Positions 54,315-61,695 of a DNA stretch of 64,000 nucleotides are shown here, one piece after another. The DNA comes from Rhizomicrobium electricum. Its GTDB lineage: Bacteria; Pseudomonadota; Alphaproteobacteria; Micropepsales; Micropepsaceae. The stretch is taken from assembly GCF_011762045.1 (NCBI RefSeq), contig NZ_JAASQS010000002.1, positions 545,295-609,294 on the forward strand, written 5' to 3'. The first letter of the stretch is position 1, and every line of letters begins with the position of its first letter. The notes beneath the pieces were generated by a model. That model ran no database searches. It saw nothing but the letters and a program-made list of their open reading frames with translations, and had not been told where the DNA came from. A program made the position numbers and the translations under genes.

Positions 54315-55729
54315 CGCTCCGCCCGCTCCCTGGGGATACGCAGGACTATCACGGCGCCTTCGGGCTGCCACTCGATCTGCAATGTACCGTTGAGCTGCCC
54401 TTCCACCGTGCGCACGGATAGCACGCTGCCGAAGCCTTGCCGGGTCGGACGTCCGGCTATGCGAGGTCCGCCGCGTTCGGTCCAGACGAGTTCGACGAAA
54501 TCGCCGGTCTCGCGCGTCGACACGGAGAGCTTTCCGGACGGTGTCGAAAACGCACCGTATTTTGCCGCGTTGGTGGTGAACTCGTGGAGCACCAGCGCCA
54601 GACTGGCCGTGGTATTGGCATCGATCGAAACGTCGTCGCCCGCAACAACGACATTGGCGTCTTCGCCGCTCTCGATCACATAAGGCGCGACAATGGCGTG
54701 AACGAGCGTATGCAGCGTGGTGCTTTCGGCGCCGCCGCCGGCAACATCGGCCGCCGTCTTGCGCGTAAGGTCGTGGGCGCGCGAATAGGCGCCGAGCCGC
54801 TCCTGCACGGCACGGGCCATGGCCTTCGGGTTCTGGGCCGAGCGCGCCGACAGGCCGATCAGTCCGCCCGCCACGGCCAGAACGTTCTTAACGCGATGGC
54901 TCATCTCATTGAGCACCAGCGTCTGATGCTCGCGAATGCGGATCTGATCGGAGATATCGCGCGCGATCTTGGATGCGCCGATGATCCGCCCCGAGCGGTC
55001 GCGCAACGGCGATACGGTCAGCGCAATCGGAACCAGCGTCCCGTCCTTGCGCTTGCGCCATGTTTCGTAGCGCGCGACCGGCGTGCCGTTGCGGATCGAG
55101 GCAAGAATGGCTTCTTCTTCCTGCCGCCGATCGTCCGGGATCAGGATCATAATCGGGCGACCGATCGCCTCGGCGGCGCTGTAGCCGAACAGCCGTTCCG
55201 CAGCCCGGTTCCATGTGATGACGGTGCCGCTCAGATCCTTCGAGATGATGGCGTCCTCGGAACACTCCACGATCGCGGCCAGCCGCTGTTCGAGATACGC
55301 TACGCGGCTCTGTTCCCCTAACTCCAAAAGCACATTCACACCGCCAATCACCGTTTCTCCCTGAAACATGGGCGTCGTGTAGATCAGGATCCGCAGCAGC
55401 GTTCCGTCGGGCCCATCGATGAGACCTTCCGCTCCGCGGATGGGTCGGCGCTCCTTGATCGCGATCGACATCGGGCTTTCGTGCATCGGTGTGCCATCGG
55501 GCCAGTAGAGCTGGCGCGCACCCGTCCAAGCCCCGTCGGTCGGCTCCGCGCCAAACAGCGTCGCCGCGACCGCATTGAAACAGACGATTTTGCCCACGGC
55601 GTCCGTCGTGTAGATCGCCATCGGCAGCGCATCGAACACATCTGCCAGCAAGCCAAGGCGATCTGCCGCCGTCAGCAGCCACTCCTCGCAAGGGTCCGAG
55701 TGCTGCAATCCCATTTCGCTGACGTCCAA
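54311..55729 (-). CDS. HWE-family PAS sensor histidine kinase
   Basis: 472 residues, soluble. Two PAS domains (VFDALPMAIYTTDAVGKIVC, IVECSEDAIISKDLSGTVIT with LFGYSAAEAIGRP), PAC (RDISDQIRIRE), then the HWE domain: phospho-acceptor His in LNEMSHRVKNVLAVAGGLIG, an intact N-box LVLHEFTTNAAKYGAFSTPS, the W-x-E in ELVWTERGGP, and G boxes. TTG 55729 has GAGGAA upstream; ATG 55714 is the alternative. Stop overlaps the convergent degenerate kinase. Likely a real input kinase for PhyR, by position and family; not proven. Confidence 0.9.
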   Translation of the reverse strand: MDVSEMGLQHSDPCEEWLLTAADRLGLLADVFDALPMAIYTTDAVGKIVCFNAVAATLFGAEPTDGAWTGARQLYWPDGTPMHESPMSIAIKERRPIRGAEGLIDGPDGTLLRILIYTTPMFQGETVIGGVNVLLELGEQSRVAYLEQRLAAIVECSEDAIISKDLSGTVITWNRAAERLFGYSAAEAIGRPIMILIPDDRRQEEEAILASIRNGTPVARYETWRKRKDGTLVPIALTVSPLRDRSGRIIGASKIARDISDQIRIREHQTLVLNEMSHRVKNVLAVAGGLIGLSARSAQNPKAMARAVQERLGAYSRAHDLTRKTAADVAGGGAESTTLHTLVHAIVAPYVIESGEDANVVVAGDDVSIDANTTASLALVLHEFTTNAAKYGAFSTPSGKLSVSTRETGDFVELVWTERGGPRIAGRPTRQGFGSVLSVRTVEGQLNGTLQIEWQPEGAVIVLRIPRERAER

Positions 55730-55982
55730 CGTCGTTCCTCAATCCGCAATATTCTACGCACTACCACCGATCACGCAGGACTGGCGGCTTCCGCACAGGA
55801 CAGGAGTCGCATAGCGGAACTAATCAACTCTAGCCGCGCTCAGCGAACGCTGTCTCCTGTGGCATTGTGCGGGTGCTGTGACCTTTTTCGGACGCATTCT
55901 GACAGTGTCCGCAGCGACAGGAGGAACCGCACACACTGTTCGGGGATTTTGTTCGAGACTATTCGAGCAAAGGACCTTGCAC

Positions 55983-56159
55983 ATGTTCAGATGGGCATTG
56001 GCGTTCTTTATTCTGGCGTTGGTAGCGGCATTTCTCGGCTTCTTTGCGATGGCAGGCTTGGCCGCGGAAATCGCCAAGTTGCTCCTCCTCGCATTCGTCG
56101 TTCTCCTGGTTATCAGCCTGGTTACCGGCCGCACCCGCGGGGGAACTCCACCGTTATAA
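55983..56159 (+). CDS. DUF1328 small membrane protein
   Basis: 58 residues: two membrane helices (FRWALAFFILALVAAFLGFF, AKLLLLAFVVLLVISLVTG) with the pattern of DUF1328/YtjA proteins. ATG 55983 has AAAGGA 8 nt upstream. Function unknown; often stress-induced in alphaproteobacteria. A near-match to the EcfG promoter lies at 55816-55840 (GGAAC, 16 nt, CGCT), with one mismatch. The 250-bp gap before it (55730-55982) holds nothing else clear. Confidence 0.82.
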   Translation: MFRWALAFFILALVAAFLGFFAMAGLAAEIAKLLLLAFVVLLVISLVTGRTRGGTPPL

Positions 56160-56165
56160 TCGTCC

Positions 56166-56190
56166 GGAACCGCCCCCGAGGCGGGACGTT
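56166..56190 (+). promoter_or_regulatory. EcfG-type promoter of ku
   Basis: GGAAC (56166-56170), 16-nt spacer, CGTT (56187-56190); exact match, 92 nt before the ku start. Confidence 0.75.
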
Positions 56191-56281
56191 GTAGAACCGC
56201 GAGCGGGAATTCGATACGGCCGCCCAGCCCCCTTCCCAAGACCGTTCGGGAGCCCGCTCGTTCCTCCCCCGATAGAATCCC

Positions 56282-57169
56282 ATGGCACGCAAGGCGGCTA
56301 AATCCAAACCGGTGGCGCATCGGGCAGCAAAAGGCGGTGCCACGCTTGCCAACCGCCCCATTTGGTCGGGAAATCTGCGCTTATCGCTTGTGAGCTGTCC
56401 CGTGGCGTTGTTCGGCGCCGTCAGCCGGCGGCGTGACATCGCTTTCCATCTCATCAATCCGGCCACCAACAACCGCATACGGATGGTCCCGACAGATCCG
56501 GATTCGGGACCCGTGAACCGCTCGGATCTCGTCAGAGGGTACGAATTCGAGAAAGACCGCTACGCCATCGTCACCAACGATGAGCTCAACGCGGTCAAGC
56601 TGGATACGACCGACAATCTCGACATCGAGTTGTTCGTGCAGGCCGCGGCTATCGACCGGCTGTTTTGGAACGAACCCTATTACCTCCTGCCCGAAGGCGA
56701 TCAGGCCGTGGAGGCCTATAGCGTGATCCGGGAGGCGCTGGCGAAGACCAAACGGATCGCCCTCGGGCGGGTCGTCATGCACACCCGCGAGCGGCTGATG
56801 GCAGTGGAGCCATCCGGCAAGGGCTTGATCGCCTATACCTTGCGAATGCGCGACGAAGTAATGGATGCCGCCACGGCATTCGACCGCATTCCCGCGGAGA
56901 AACCGGATGCAAGGATGGTGGACATTGCCGAACGCATCATCGAGCAGAGCGAAGGCCCGTTCGACACCGCAATGTTCCGGGACCGCTACGAAGAAGCCCT
57001 TCGCGATCTGGTCAGGCGCAAGGAAGATGGCGCCGCGACCGTCGAAGCGCCCCGTCCCGAACCGTCCAACGTGATCGATCTCATGGAAGCCCTGCGTCGC
57101 AGTTTGAAACAACCTGCGTCCAAGTCCAAGCCAGCCAAGCCAGCGCCACGCAAACGGAAGAAAGCCTGA
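56282..57169 (+). CDS. ku: Non-homologous end-joining protein Ku
   Basis: 295 residues. Lys/Ala-rich start, then the Ku core: RPIWSGNLRLSLVSCPVALF, FHLINPATNNRIR, LVRGYEFEKDRYAIVTNDEL, FWNEPYYLLPEGDQAVEAYS, GRVVMHTRERLMAVEPSGKG, and a basic Lys/Pro/Ala tail. The homodimer rings broken DNA ends and recruits LigD. No ligD in the window. The exact EcfG-type promoter upstream fits the known stress-sigma control of ku in rhizobia. Confidence 0.95.
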   Translation: MARKAAKSKPVAHRAAKGGATLANRPIWSGNLRLSLVSCPVALFGAVSRRRDIAFHLINPATNNRIRMVPTDPDSGPVNRSDLVRGYEFEKDRYAIVTNDELNAVKLDTTDNLDIELFVQAAAIDRLFWNEPYYLLPEGDQAVEAYSVIREALAKTKRIALGRVVMHTRERLMAVEPSGKGLIAYTLRMRDEVMDAATAFDRIPAEKPDARMVDIAERIIEQSEGPFDTAMFRDRYEEALRDLVRRKEDGAATVEAPRPEPSNVIDLMEALRRSLKQPASKSKPAKPAPRKRKKA

Positions 57170-57181
57170 GGGCGGCGCGCC

Positions 57182-57334
57182 CTAGCCCGCTACCAGCGAC
57201 AGCGTGGTGAGATACACCAGCGTGAAGGTGACGACACCAAGAACACCGCTGACCGCCAGGATATAAGCCGCGCGAGGGGTTCCGGCTCGGCGGACGGCGA
57301 GATCACGATAATGATTGGGGGCGTTCACACGCAT
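57182..57334 (-). CDS. 50-residue membrane protein
   Basis: Not long enough to stand out, but well supported: ATG 57334 with GGAGAGA upstream, sequence MRVNAPNHYRDLAVRRAG then a membrane helix AAYILAVSGVLGVVTFTLVY, stop at 57182. An exact EcfG-type promoter (GGAAC-N17-CGTT) lies on its strand 35-59 nt upstream. Convergent with ku. Family unknown; likely an inner-membrane stress protein. Confidence 0.65.
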   Translation of the reverse strand: MRVNAPNHYRDLAVRRAGTPRAAYILAVSGVLGVVTFTLVYLTTLSLVAG

Positions 57335-57367
57335 GGCTCTCTCCGCGACACATTCCCACGACGCTGC

Positions 57368-57393
57368 AACGGGCAGAGGGCGCGCAAAGTTCC
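57368..57393 (-). promoter_or_regulatory. EcfG-type promoter of the 50-residue membrane protein
   Basis: On the minus strand GGAAC (57393-57389), 17-nt spacer, CGTT (57371-57368); exact match. Confidence 0.7.
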
Positions 57394-57424
57394 CAACAGG
57401 GAGACGCTACGGGACTTCCGGAAA

Positions 57425-57450
57425 GGAACTGCCATCTCGCGCGGCGCGTT
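57425..57450 (+). promoter_or_regulatory. EcfG-type promoter of the PRC-barrel gene
   Basis: GGAAC (57425-57429), 17-nt spacer, CGTT (57447-57450); exact match, 36 nt before the start. Back to back with 57368-57393. Confidence 0.78.
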
Positions 57451-57486
57451 GTTCAGGACGTCACTCCCTAGAAAGAGGTGCATGCA

Positions 57487-57870
57487 ATGGCTTTGCAGAA
57501 GAGCGAAAACCTGTCGGCTCGCGAGACCGCCGGGCTTATCGGAAGCGACAAAGTGGAAGGGACCGCCGTCTACAGGTCGAACGGCGACCGCATCGGCACC
57601 ATCGACCGTCTGATGATCGACAAGCTAAGCGGAAAAGTCGCGTATGCCGTAATGAGCTTCGGCGGCTTCCTTGGCATCGGCGACGATCACTATCCGGTGC
57701 CGTGGTCGCTACTGACGTACAGCACCGACCTCGGCGGTTATGAGGTCAACATCTCCGATGCGCAGCTTCGCGGCGCACCCCGGTTCGGACAAGGCGAGGA
57801 CTGGGACCGTTACGACCGCGACCGCGAAACGGCGCTTTATTCCTACTACGGCGTCACTCCCTACTGGTGA
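57487..57870 (+). CDS. PRC-barrel domain protein
   Basis: 127 residues: VEGTAVYRSNGDRIGTIDRL, MIDKLSGKVAYAVMSFGGFL, GDDHYPVPWSLLTYSTDLGG, a full PRC barrel, and a charged, aromatic tail (DWDRYDRDRETALYSYYGVT). Such proteins are frequent general-stress-response products in alphaproteobacteria; molecular role unknown. ATG 57487 has AAGAGG 8 nt upstream; GTG 57478 is also in frame. Confidence 0.9.
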   Translation: MALQKSENLSARETAGLIGSDKVEGTAVYRSNGDRIGTIDRLMIDKLSGKVAYAVMSFGGFLGIGDDHYPVPWSLLTYSTDLGGYEVNISDAQLRGAPRFGQGEDWDRYDRDRETALYSYYGVTPYW

Positions 57871-57885
57871 CCCGTTGACGGACGT

Positions 57886-58821
57886 TCAGCCTGCCGGCTC
57901 AAGCCAGTGCAGGCTGAACTGCCGGTCTCCATCGACAAAGGCCGCAGCGGGAAGATATCCGGCTGCCAGCGCCAAATCCTGAAAATCCCCAACCGTATAC
58001 TTGTAAGAACTCTCAGTGTGAATCGGCTCGCCCTCCATGAAGTCGATGCCGCGGCTGAGAACTTCGACGCGCTGGTCCGTCTTGCTGACGAGATGCATCT
58101 CGATCCGCCGCAGGCGCGGATCGTAAAACGCGTAATGGTCGAAGCTTGCAGGGTCGAAATCGGCGCCGAGTTCACGATTGATCCGCAGCAGGACGTTCTT
58201 GTTGAACGCCGCCGTAATGCCTGCAGCATCGTTGTAGGCTGCGTGCACGATGTGGGGAGCCTTTACGAGATCGACGCCCACCAGCATAGCGCTGAGCGTA
58301 TTGCGTGCCCGGCGCAGGAATGCACAGGCCTCGTCCGGATCGAAATTGCCGATCGTGGAGCCGGGAAAAAAGCCGATGCGGCGCTCGCCCGCGCGCAGCG
58401 GCGGCAAATCGGCAACGGCAAAATCGGCAACCACCGGCCGCACGACCAGTCCCGGACGGCGCGCGCGCAAGGCCGCTGCCTGGCTTTCGAGAAACTCGCC
58501 GGAAATATCGATCGGCATGTAGGCGGCTGGGACGGGAAGCGCCGCCAGCAGCAATTCGACCTTTTTCAGAGCGCCGGCACCGAATTCGACCAGGGTCACA
58601 CCCTCGCCAGCCCGCGCGGCGATCTCCCGCGCATGCCGCTTCAATAAGGCGGTCTCTACTCGCGTCGGATAGTATTCCGGCAGATCACAAATTTCCTCAA
58701 ACAGCAGCGAGCCACGCGCGTCGTAGAAATACTTCGCCGGTAATGTTTTCGGCACCCCCATGAGGCCGTCGAGGATATCGGCAGCAAAACCGCTGTCGGA
58801 CTTGCGTAAGGGATAGGTCAT
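57886..58821 (-). CDS. egtD: L-histidine N-alpha-methyltransferase EgtD
   Basis: 311 residues. SAM-dependent trimethylation of histidine to hercynine, first step of ergothioneine synthesis. Visible: LMGVPKTLPAKYFYDARGSL, FEEICDLPEYYPTRVE, VEFGAGALKKVELLLAAL, MPIDISGEFL, FFPGSTIGNFDPDEA, DLVKAPHIVHAAYNDAAGIT, FNKNVLLRINREL. Starts at ATG 58821, overlapping egtB by four bases; the upstream open frame is egtB DNA. Confidence 0.95.
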   Translation of the reverse strand: MTYPLRKSDSGFAADILDGLMGVPKTLPAKYFYDARGSLLFEEICDLPEYYPTRVETALLKRHAREIAARAGEGVTLVEFGAGALKKVELLLAALPVPAAYMPIDISGEFLESQAAALRARRPGLVVRPVVADFAVADLPPLRAGERRIGFFPGSTIGNFDPDEACAFLRRARNTLSAMLVGVDLVKAPHIVHAAYNDAAGITAAFNKNVLLRINRELGADFDPASFDHYAFYDPRLRRIEMHLVSKTDQRVEVLSRGIDFMEGEPIHTESSYKYTVGDFQDLALAAGYLPAAAFVDGDRQFSLHWLEPAG

Positions 58822-60050
58822 GCATCCTCCGCCAGACGAATGCCGCTGAATTGCCAGCGCGCCGCCGGCGGGAAAAAATTGCGATACGTCGCACGTATGT
58901 GCCCAGGCGGGGTAATGCAAGAGCCGCCGCGCAGCACGAGTTGCCCGACCATGAATTTGCCGTTGTATTCCGAAGCCGTACCTTCGAACGTGCGAAAGCC
59001 GGGATAAGGATCATAAGACGACCGGGTCCATTCCCATGCGTCACCAAACATCTGCTGACGCGGCCCTGCCCGCGCCGCTCGCGGCAGCAACGCATCAATG
59101 GCGAGAAAATGCCCCGTAACCGGCAGATCGCGTGCAGCGACTTCCCATTCAAACTCGGTCGGCAGCCGCTTGCCGGCCCATGCCGCGAAGGCAGCGGCTT
59201 CGTAGAAGCTGACGTGAACCACCGGCTCGGACGGATTGCGCGCCCGCACGCCGTGGAGGGTGAAAATCGATCCATCGGAACGCCAGTACAACGGCGCGCG
59301 CCAACGTTCGGCCTGCACCAGCGCCCAGCCGTCGGAGAGCCACAGCTCCGGACGCCGGTAACCGCCTTCGTCGATGAACATCTGGTACTCGCCGCAGGTC
59401 GCAAGCCGCGAAGCCAGACGAAAAGGTGCCACCGTCACGGCATGGCGCGGCCTTTCGTTATCGAAGGCGAAATCCTCGCTATCATGACCGATATCGATCG
59501 TCCCGCCCTCGAACTGCCACCAAGACAAGGGCGGGGCCGACACCGCGATCGCCGGACTGGCGGGACAATACGGCGGCAGCAGCGGGTTCTTGCTGAAGGC
59601 ATGTTTGATGTCCGTAAGGATTAACTCCTGATGTTGCTGCTCGTGATGAAGGCCGAGCTCGATCAGTGCGGCCACGCGTGGATCGACCACCACCTTCGCC
59701 ATCGCCGCGTCGACATGAGCCCGGTAATCCAGAACCTCGCGCAATGACGGACGCGACAGAAGCCCCCGTTCGGCCCGCGTATAGGGCGTCCCTATCCCGA
59801 GGTAATAGGAGTTGAAGAGCGCATCATAGCGTTCGTCGAACACGCGGTATCCCGAGCAGCCGGCCAGGATCATGCGCTCGAAGAACCAAGTGGTGTGCGC
59901 CAAATGCCACTTGGTCGGACTGGCGTCCGGCATGGACTGAAGCGACTGATCCTCGGCCGTCAACGGCAAAGCGAGCGCCTCCGTAAGCGCGCGCACTGTG
60001 CCGTAACGGCGCTCCAGACCGATGATATCCATGTAACGTTTGTCCAGCAT
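58818..60050 (-). CDS. egtB: Ergothioneine biosynthesis sulfoxide synthase EgtB
   Basis: 410 residues. N-terminal DinB-like iron-binding part (SPTKWHLAHTTWFFERMILA, LIELGLHHEQQHQELILTDI, which supplies the His ligands) and C-terminal formylglycine-generating-type domain (FRLASRLATCGEYQMFIDEG, WAGKRLPTEFEWEVAAR, FGDAWEWTRSSYDPYPGF, LRGGSCITPPGHIRATYRNF). Joins hercynine with cysteine or gamma-glutamylcysteine to the sulfoxide. Start ATG 60050 (AGGA upstream, MLDKRYMDIIGL); the open frame to 60386 runs through a promoter. No egtA, egtC or egtE in the window. Confidence 0.94.
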   Translation of the reverse strand: MLDKRYMDIIGLERRYGTVRALTEALALPLTAEDQSLQSMPDASPTKWHLAHTTWFFERMILAGCSGYRVFDERYDALFNSYYLGIGTPYTRAERGLLSRPSLREVLDYRAHVDAAMAKVVVDPRVAALIELGLHHEQQHQELILTDIKHAFSKNPLLPPYCPASPAIAVSAPPLSWWQFEGGTIDIGHDSEDFAFDNERPRHAVTVAPFRLASRLATCGEYQMFIDEGGYRRPELWLSDGWALVQAERWRAPLYWRSDGSIFTLHGVRARNPSEPVVHVSFYEAAAFAAWAGKRLPTEFEWEVAARDLPVTGHFLAIDALLPRAARAGPRQQMFGDAWEWTRSSYDPYPGFRTFEGTASEYNGKFMVGQLVLRGGSCITPPGHIRATYRNFFPPAARWQFSGIRLAEDA

Positions 60051-60099
60051 GTCGTAGATCCTGACGCGACGACATGCAGCGTCCCGCCCGTTGGGGTTT

Positions 60100-60124
60100 A
60101 ACGCCGGATGGAACCAATGGTTCC
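60100..60124 (-). promoter_or_regulatory. EcfG-type promoter of egtB-egtD
   Basis: On the minus strand GGAAC (60124-60120), 16-nt spacer, CGTT (60103-60100); exact match, about 50 nt before egtB. Confidence 0.75.
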
Positions 60125-60138
60125 CGCTTCCGTCGCGG

Positions 60139-60164
60139 GGAACGAACGGCCCGCGCGACTCGTT
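60139..60164 (+). promoter_or_regulatory. EcfG-type promoter of the DUF4142 gene
   Basis: GGAAC (60139-60143), 17-nt spacer, CGTT (60161-60164); exact match, 30 nt before the start. Divergent from 60100-60124. Confidence 0.78.
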
Positions 60165-60194
60165 GTTTGCGCGAAACATCAACCGGGCCTTCCT

Positions 60195-60704
60195 ATGAAA
60201 ATCGTCGCCATGGCCGCCTTGGCCGCTCTCGCCCTCGCTACCGCCGCCCGCGCCGACAGCGCCAGCGATTTCCTCATGACCGCCGCCAAAGGCGACAACG
60301 CAGAAATCATGATGGGCAAGCTGGCCCAACAGAAGGCGCAGAGCGCCGGCGTCAAGAAATTCGGTCAGACGCTCGTCACCGATCATACCAAGGCGAAAAA
60401 CGAAGTCGCTACGCTCGCGACCTCGATGTCAGTCAGCATGCCGTCGGATGTCAAACCGGATGCCCAACAGGCTTACGACAAGCTGGCCCAGACCAGCGGT
60501 GCCGAATTCGACCGTATGTTCGTCAGCCACATGATCGAAGATCATCAGAAGGATATCGCCGCCTTCACCAAGGAAGCAGGCGCCAAGGACGGTAAGGTCA
60601 GCAGCCTGGCGGCCAAACAGCTTCCGACGCTGAAAAAGCACCTCGCCATCGCCCAATCGCTTCAAGGCAAGAACAGCATGAGCATGCCGCAGCGGATGCA
60701 ATGA
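60195..60704 (+). CDS. DUF4142 exported protein
   Basis: 169 residues. Signal peptide (IVAMAALAALALATAARA), then the four-helix DUF4142 ferritin-like domain: SDFLMTAAKGDNAEIMMGKL, KFGQTLVTDHTKAKNEVATL, DRMFVSHMIEDHQKDIAAFT, LPTLKKHLAIAQSL. Periplasmic, function unknown, often stress-induced. Start ATG 60195; the longer frame would cross the promoter. Confidence 0.9.
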   Translation: MKIVAMAALAALALATAARADSASDFLMTAAKGDNAEIMMGKLAQQKAQSAGVKKFGQTLVTDHTKAKNEVATLATSMSVSMPSDVKPDAQQAYDKLAQTSGAEFDRMFVSHMIEDHQKDIAAFTKEAGAKDGKVSSLAAKQLPTLKKHLAIAQSLQGKNSMSMPQRMQ

Positions 60705-60711
60705 ACAATGC

Positions 60712-60742
60712 CCCTCCCCGCGGTCCATCGCTCCGGGGAGGG
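60712..60742. terminator. Hairpin between convergent DUF4142 and crp-type genes
   Basis: Perfect 9-bp GC stem (60712-60720 with 60734-60742), 13-nt loop, no T-run. May stop transcription from both sides weakly. Confidence 0.4.
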
Positions 60743-60749
60743 ACGCCCT

Positions 60750-61526
60750 TCAGAACGATACCGCCGTTTTGTGCGGCACCGTATCCACTTGGAACAGGTC
60801 TTCCGGTTCGCGGAAGCCGCACATTTCGGCAAGAGCCTCACGCTCCAGCAAGGTCACGGTTCCCCGTTCGACACGGACATAGTTCTTGCGCTTGAGCAGT
60901 TTGAAGGTGCGGTTGACGTGCACGGCACTGAGACCGAGCCCATCGGCTAGAGCCTCCTGGGTCAACGGCAGTTGGAAGGACGCTCCCTCCGCAAGACCGG
61001 TACGGCTGAGACGGGAGTAGAATTCGAGCAGAAGATGGGCGACGCGCTCATACGCTTTCTGCCGGCCGATACGCGTGATCTGGGCCAGCAGATAGAACTC
61101 CTCATGCACCTTCATTCGTCGGCAGGCGGCAGCAAGCTCGGGATATTCGTCGGGCCGGTCCAAGGCCAGCGTGCGCAAGGTTCCGACCTCCATTGTCATC
61201 AGGCGCGTTAGGGATGCGTAGCCTGCCAGAGCGACGGGATCGGGATCGAGCGACAGACCCAAGATATCGCCGGGCAAATAGTAGTTCAGGATCTGGCGCC
61301 GGCCGTCGCTGAGAAAGCGGACACGGCAAGCCCACCCCGACCGGATCAGGCGCGGGCGGTCGAGCATATCGCCTTCCGACAGCAAGCGGACATTGGGGCG
61401 GTGCGTCTGGATGGCGCCGAGTTGACGCGCCAGCAGAGCAGACTCCGCGCGCGAAAGGTTGATGCCGCCGAAGGTAAGAATGCCGCCAAATGCGGCAGGT
61501 GCATACCGGTCCAAGTCAGCTTTCAT
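60750..61526 (-). CDS. Crp/Fnr-family transcriptional regulator
   Basis: 258 residues. Cyclic-nucleotide-binding-type beta roll (VRLLSEGDMLDRPRLIRSGW, FLSDGRRQILNYYLPGDILG), a long dimer helix, and a C-terminal winged helix (FQLPLTQEALADGLGLSAVH, VNRTFKLLKRKNYV). No N-terminal Cys cluster, so not an oxygen-sensing Fnr; the ligand is unknown. ATG 61526 (MKADLDRYAP) chosen because the longer frame covers the divergent promoter region. Faces the epimerase operon. Confidence 0.88.
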   Translation of the reverse strand: MKADLDRYAPAAFGGILTFGGINLSRAESALLARQLGAIQTHRPNVRLLSEGDMLDRPRLIRSGWACRVRFLSDGRRQILNYYLPGDILGLSLDPDPVALAGYASLTRLMTMEVGTLRTLALDRPDEYPELAAACRRMKVHEEFYLLAQITRIGRQKAYERVAHLLLEFYSRLSRTGLAEGASFQLPLTQEALADGLGLSAVHVNRTFKLLKRKNYVRVERGTVTLLEREALAEMCGFREPEDLFQVDTVPHKTAVSF

Positions 61527-61646
61527 CGCCCGACATTTCGTCAGTGTTGCCAGCGGATAAGCCGGTGCACGCGTGTTTGTTCCTCCCTGTTTGGTCTTTA
61601 TTCTCGAAGTATTCGCTCCGGAAGCTCCGCGCGAGCTCTCAAATTT

Positions 61647-61672
61647 GGAACAGAATCCATAATGAAGGCGTT
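61647..61672 (+). promoter_or_regulatory. EcfG-type promoter of the epimerase operon
   Basis: GGAAC (61647-61651), 17-nt spacer, CGTT (61669-61672); exact match, 23 nt before the GTG start, which has GGAGGAGAA. Confidence 0.75.
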
Positions 61673-61695
61673 GTCTTCCCGGAGGAGAACCGCGC

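Noticed and set aside
55816..55840. EcfG-like promoter before the DUF1328 gene
   Set aside because: The -10 reads CGCT, one mismatch, and lies 143 nt upstream; kept only as a remark on the gene.
57885..57918. Perfect 10-bp palindrome at the end of egtD
   Set aside because: It lies within the egtD C-terminal codons, with no T-run on either side; not called a terminator.
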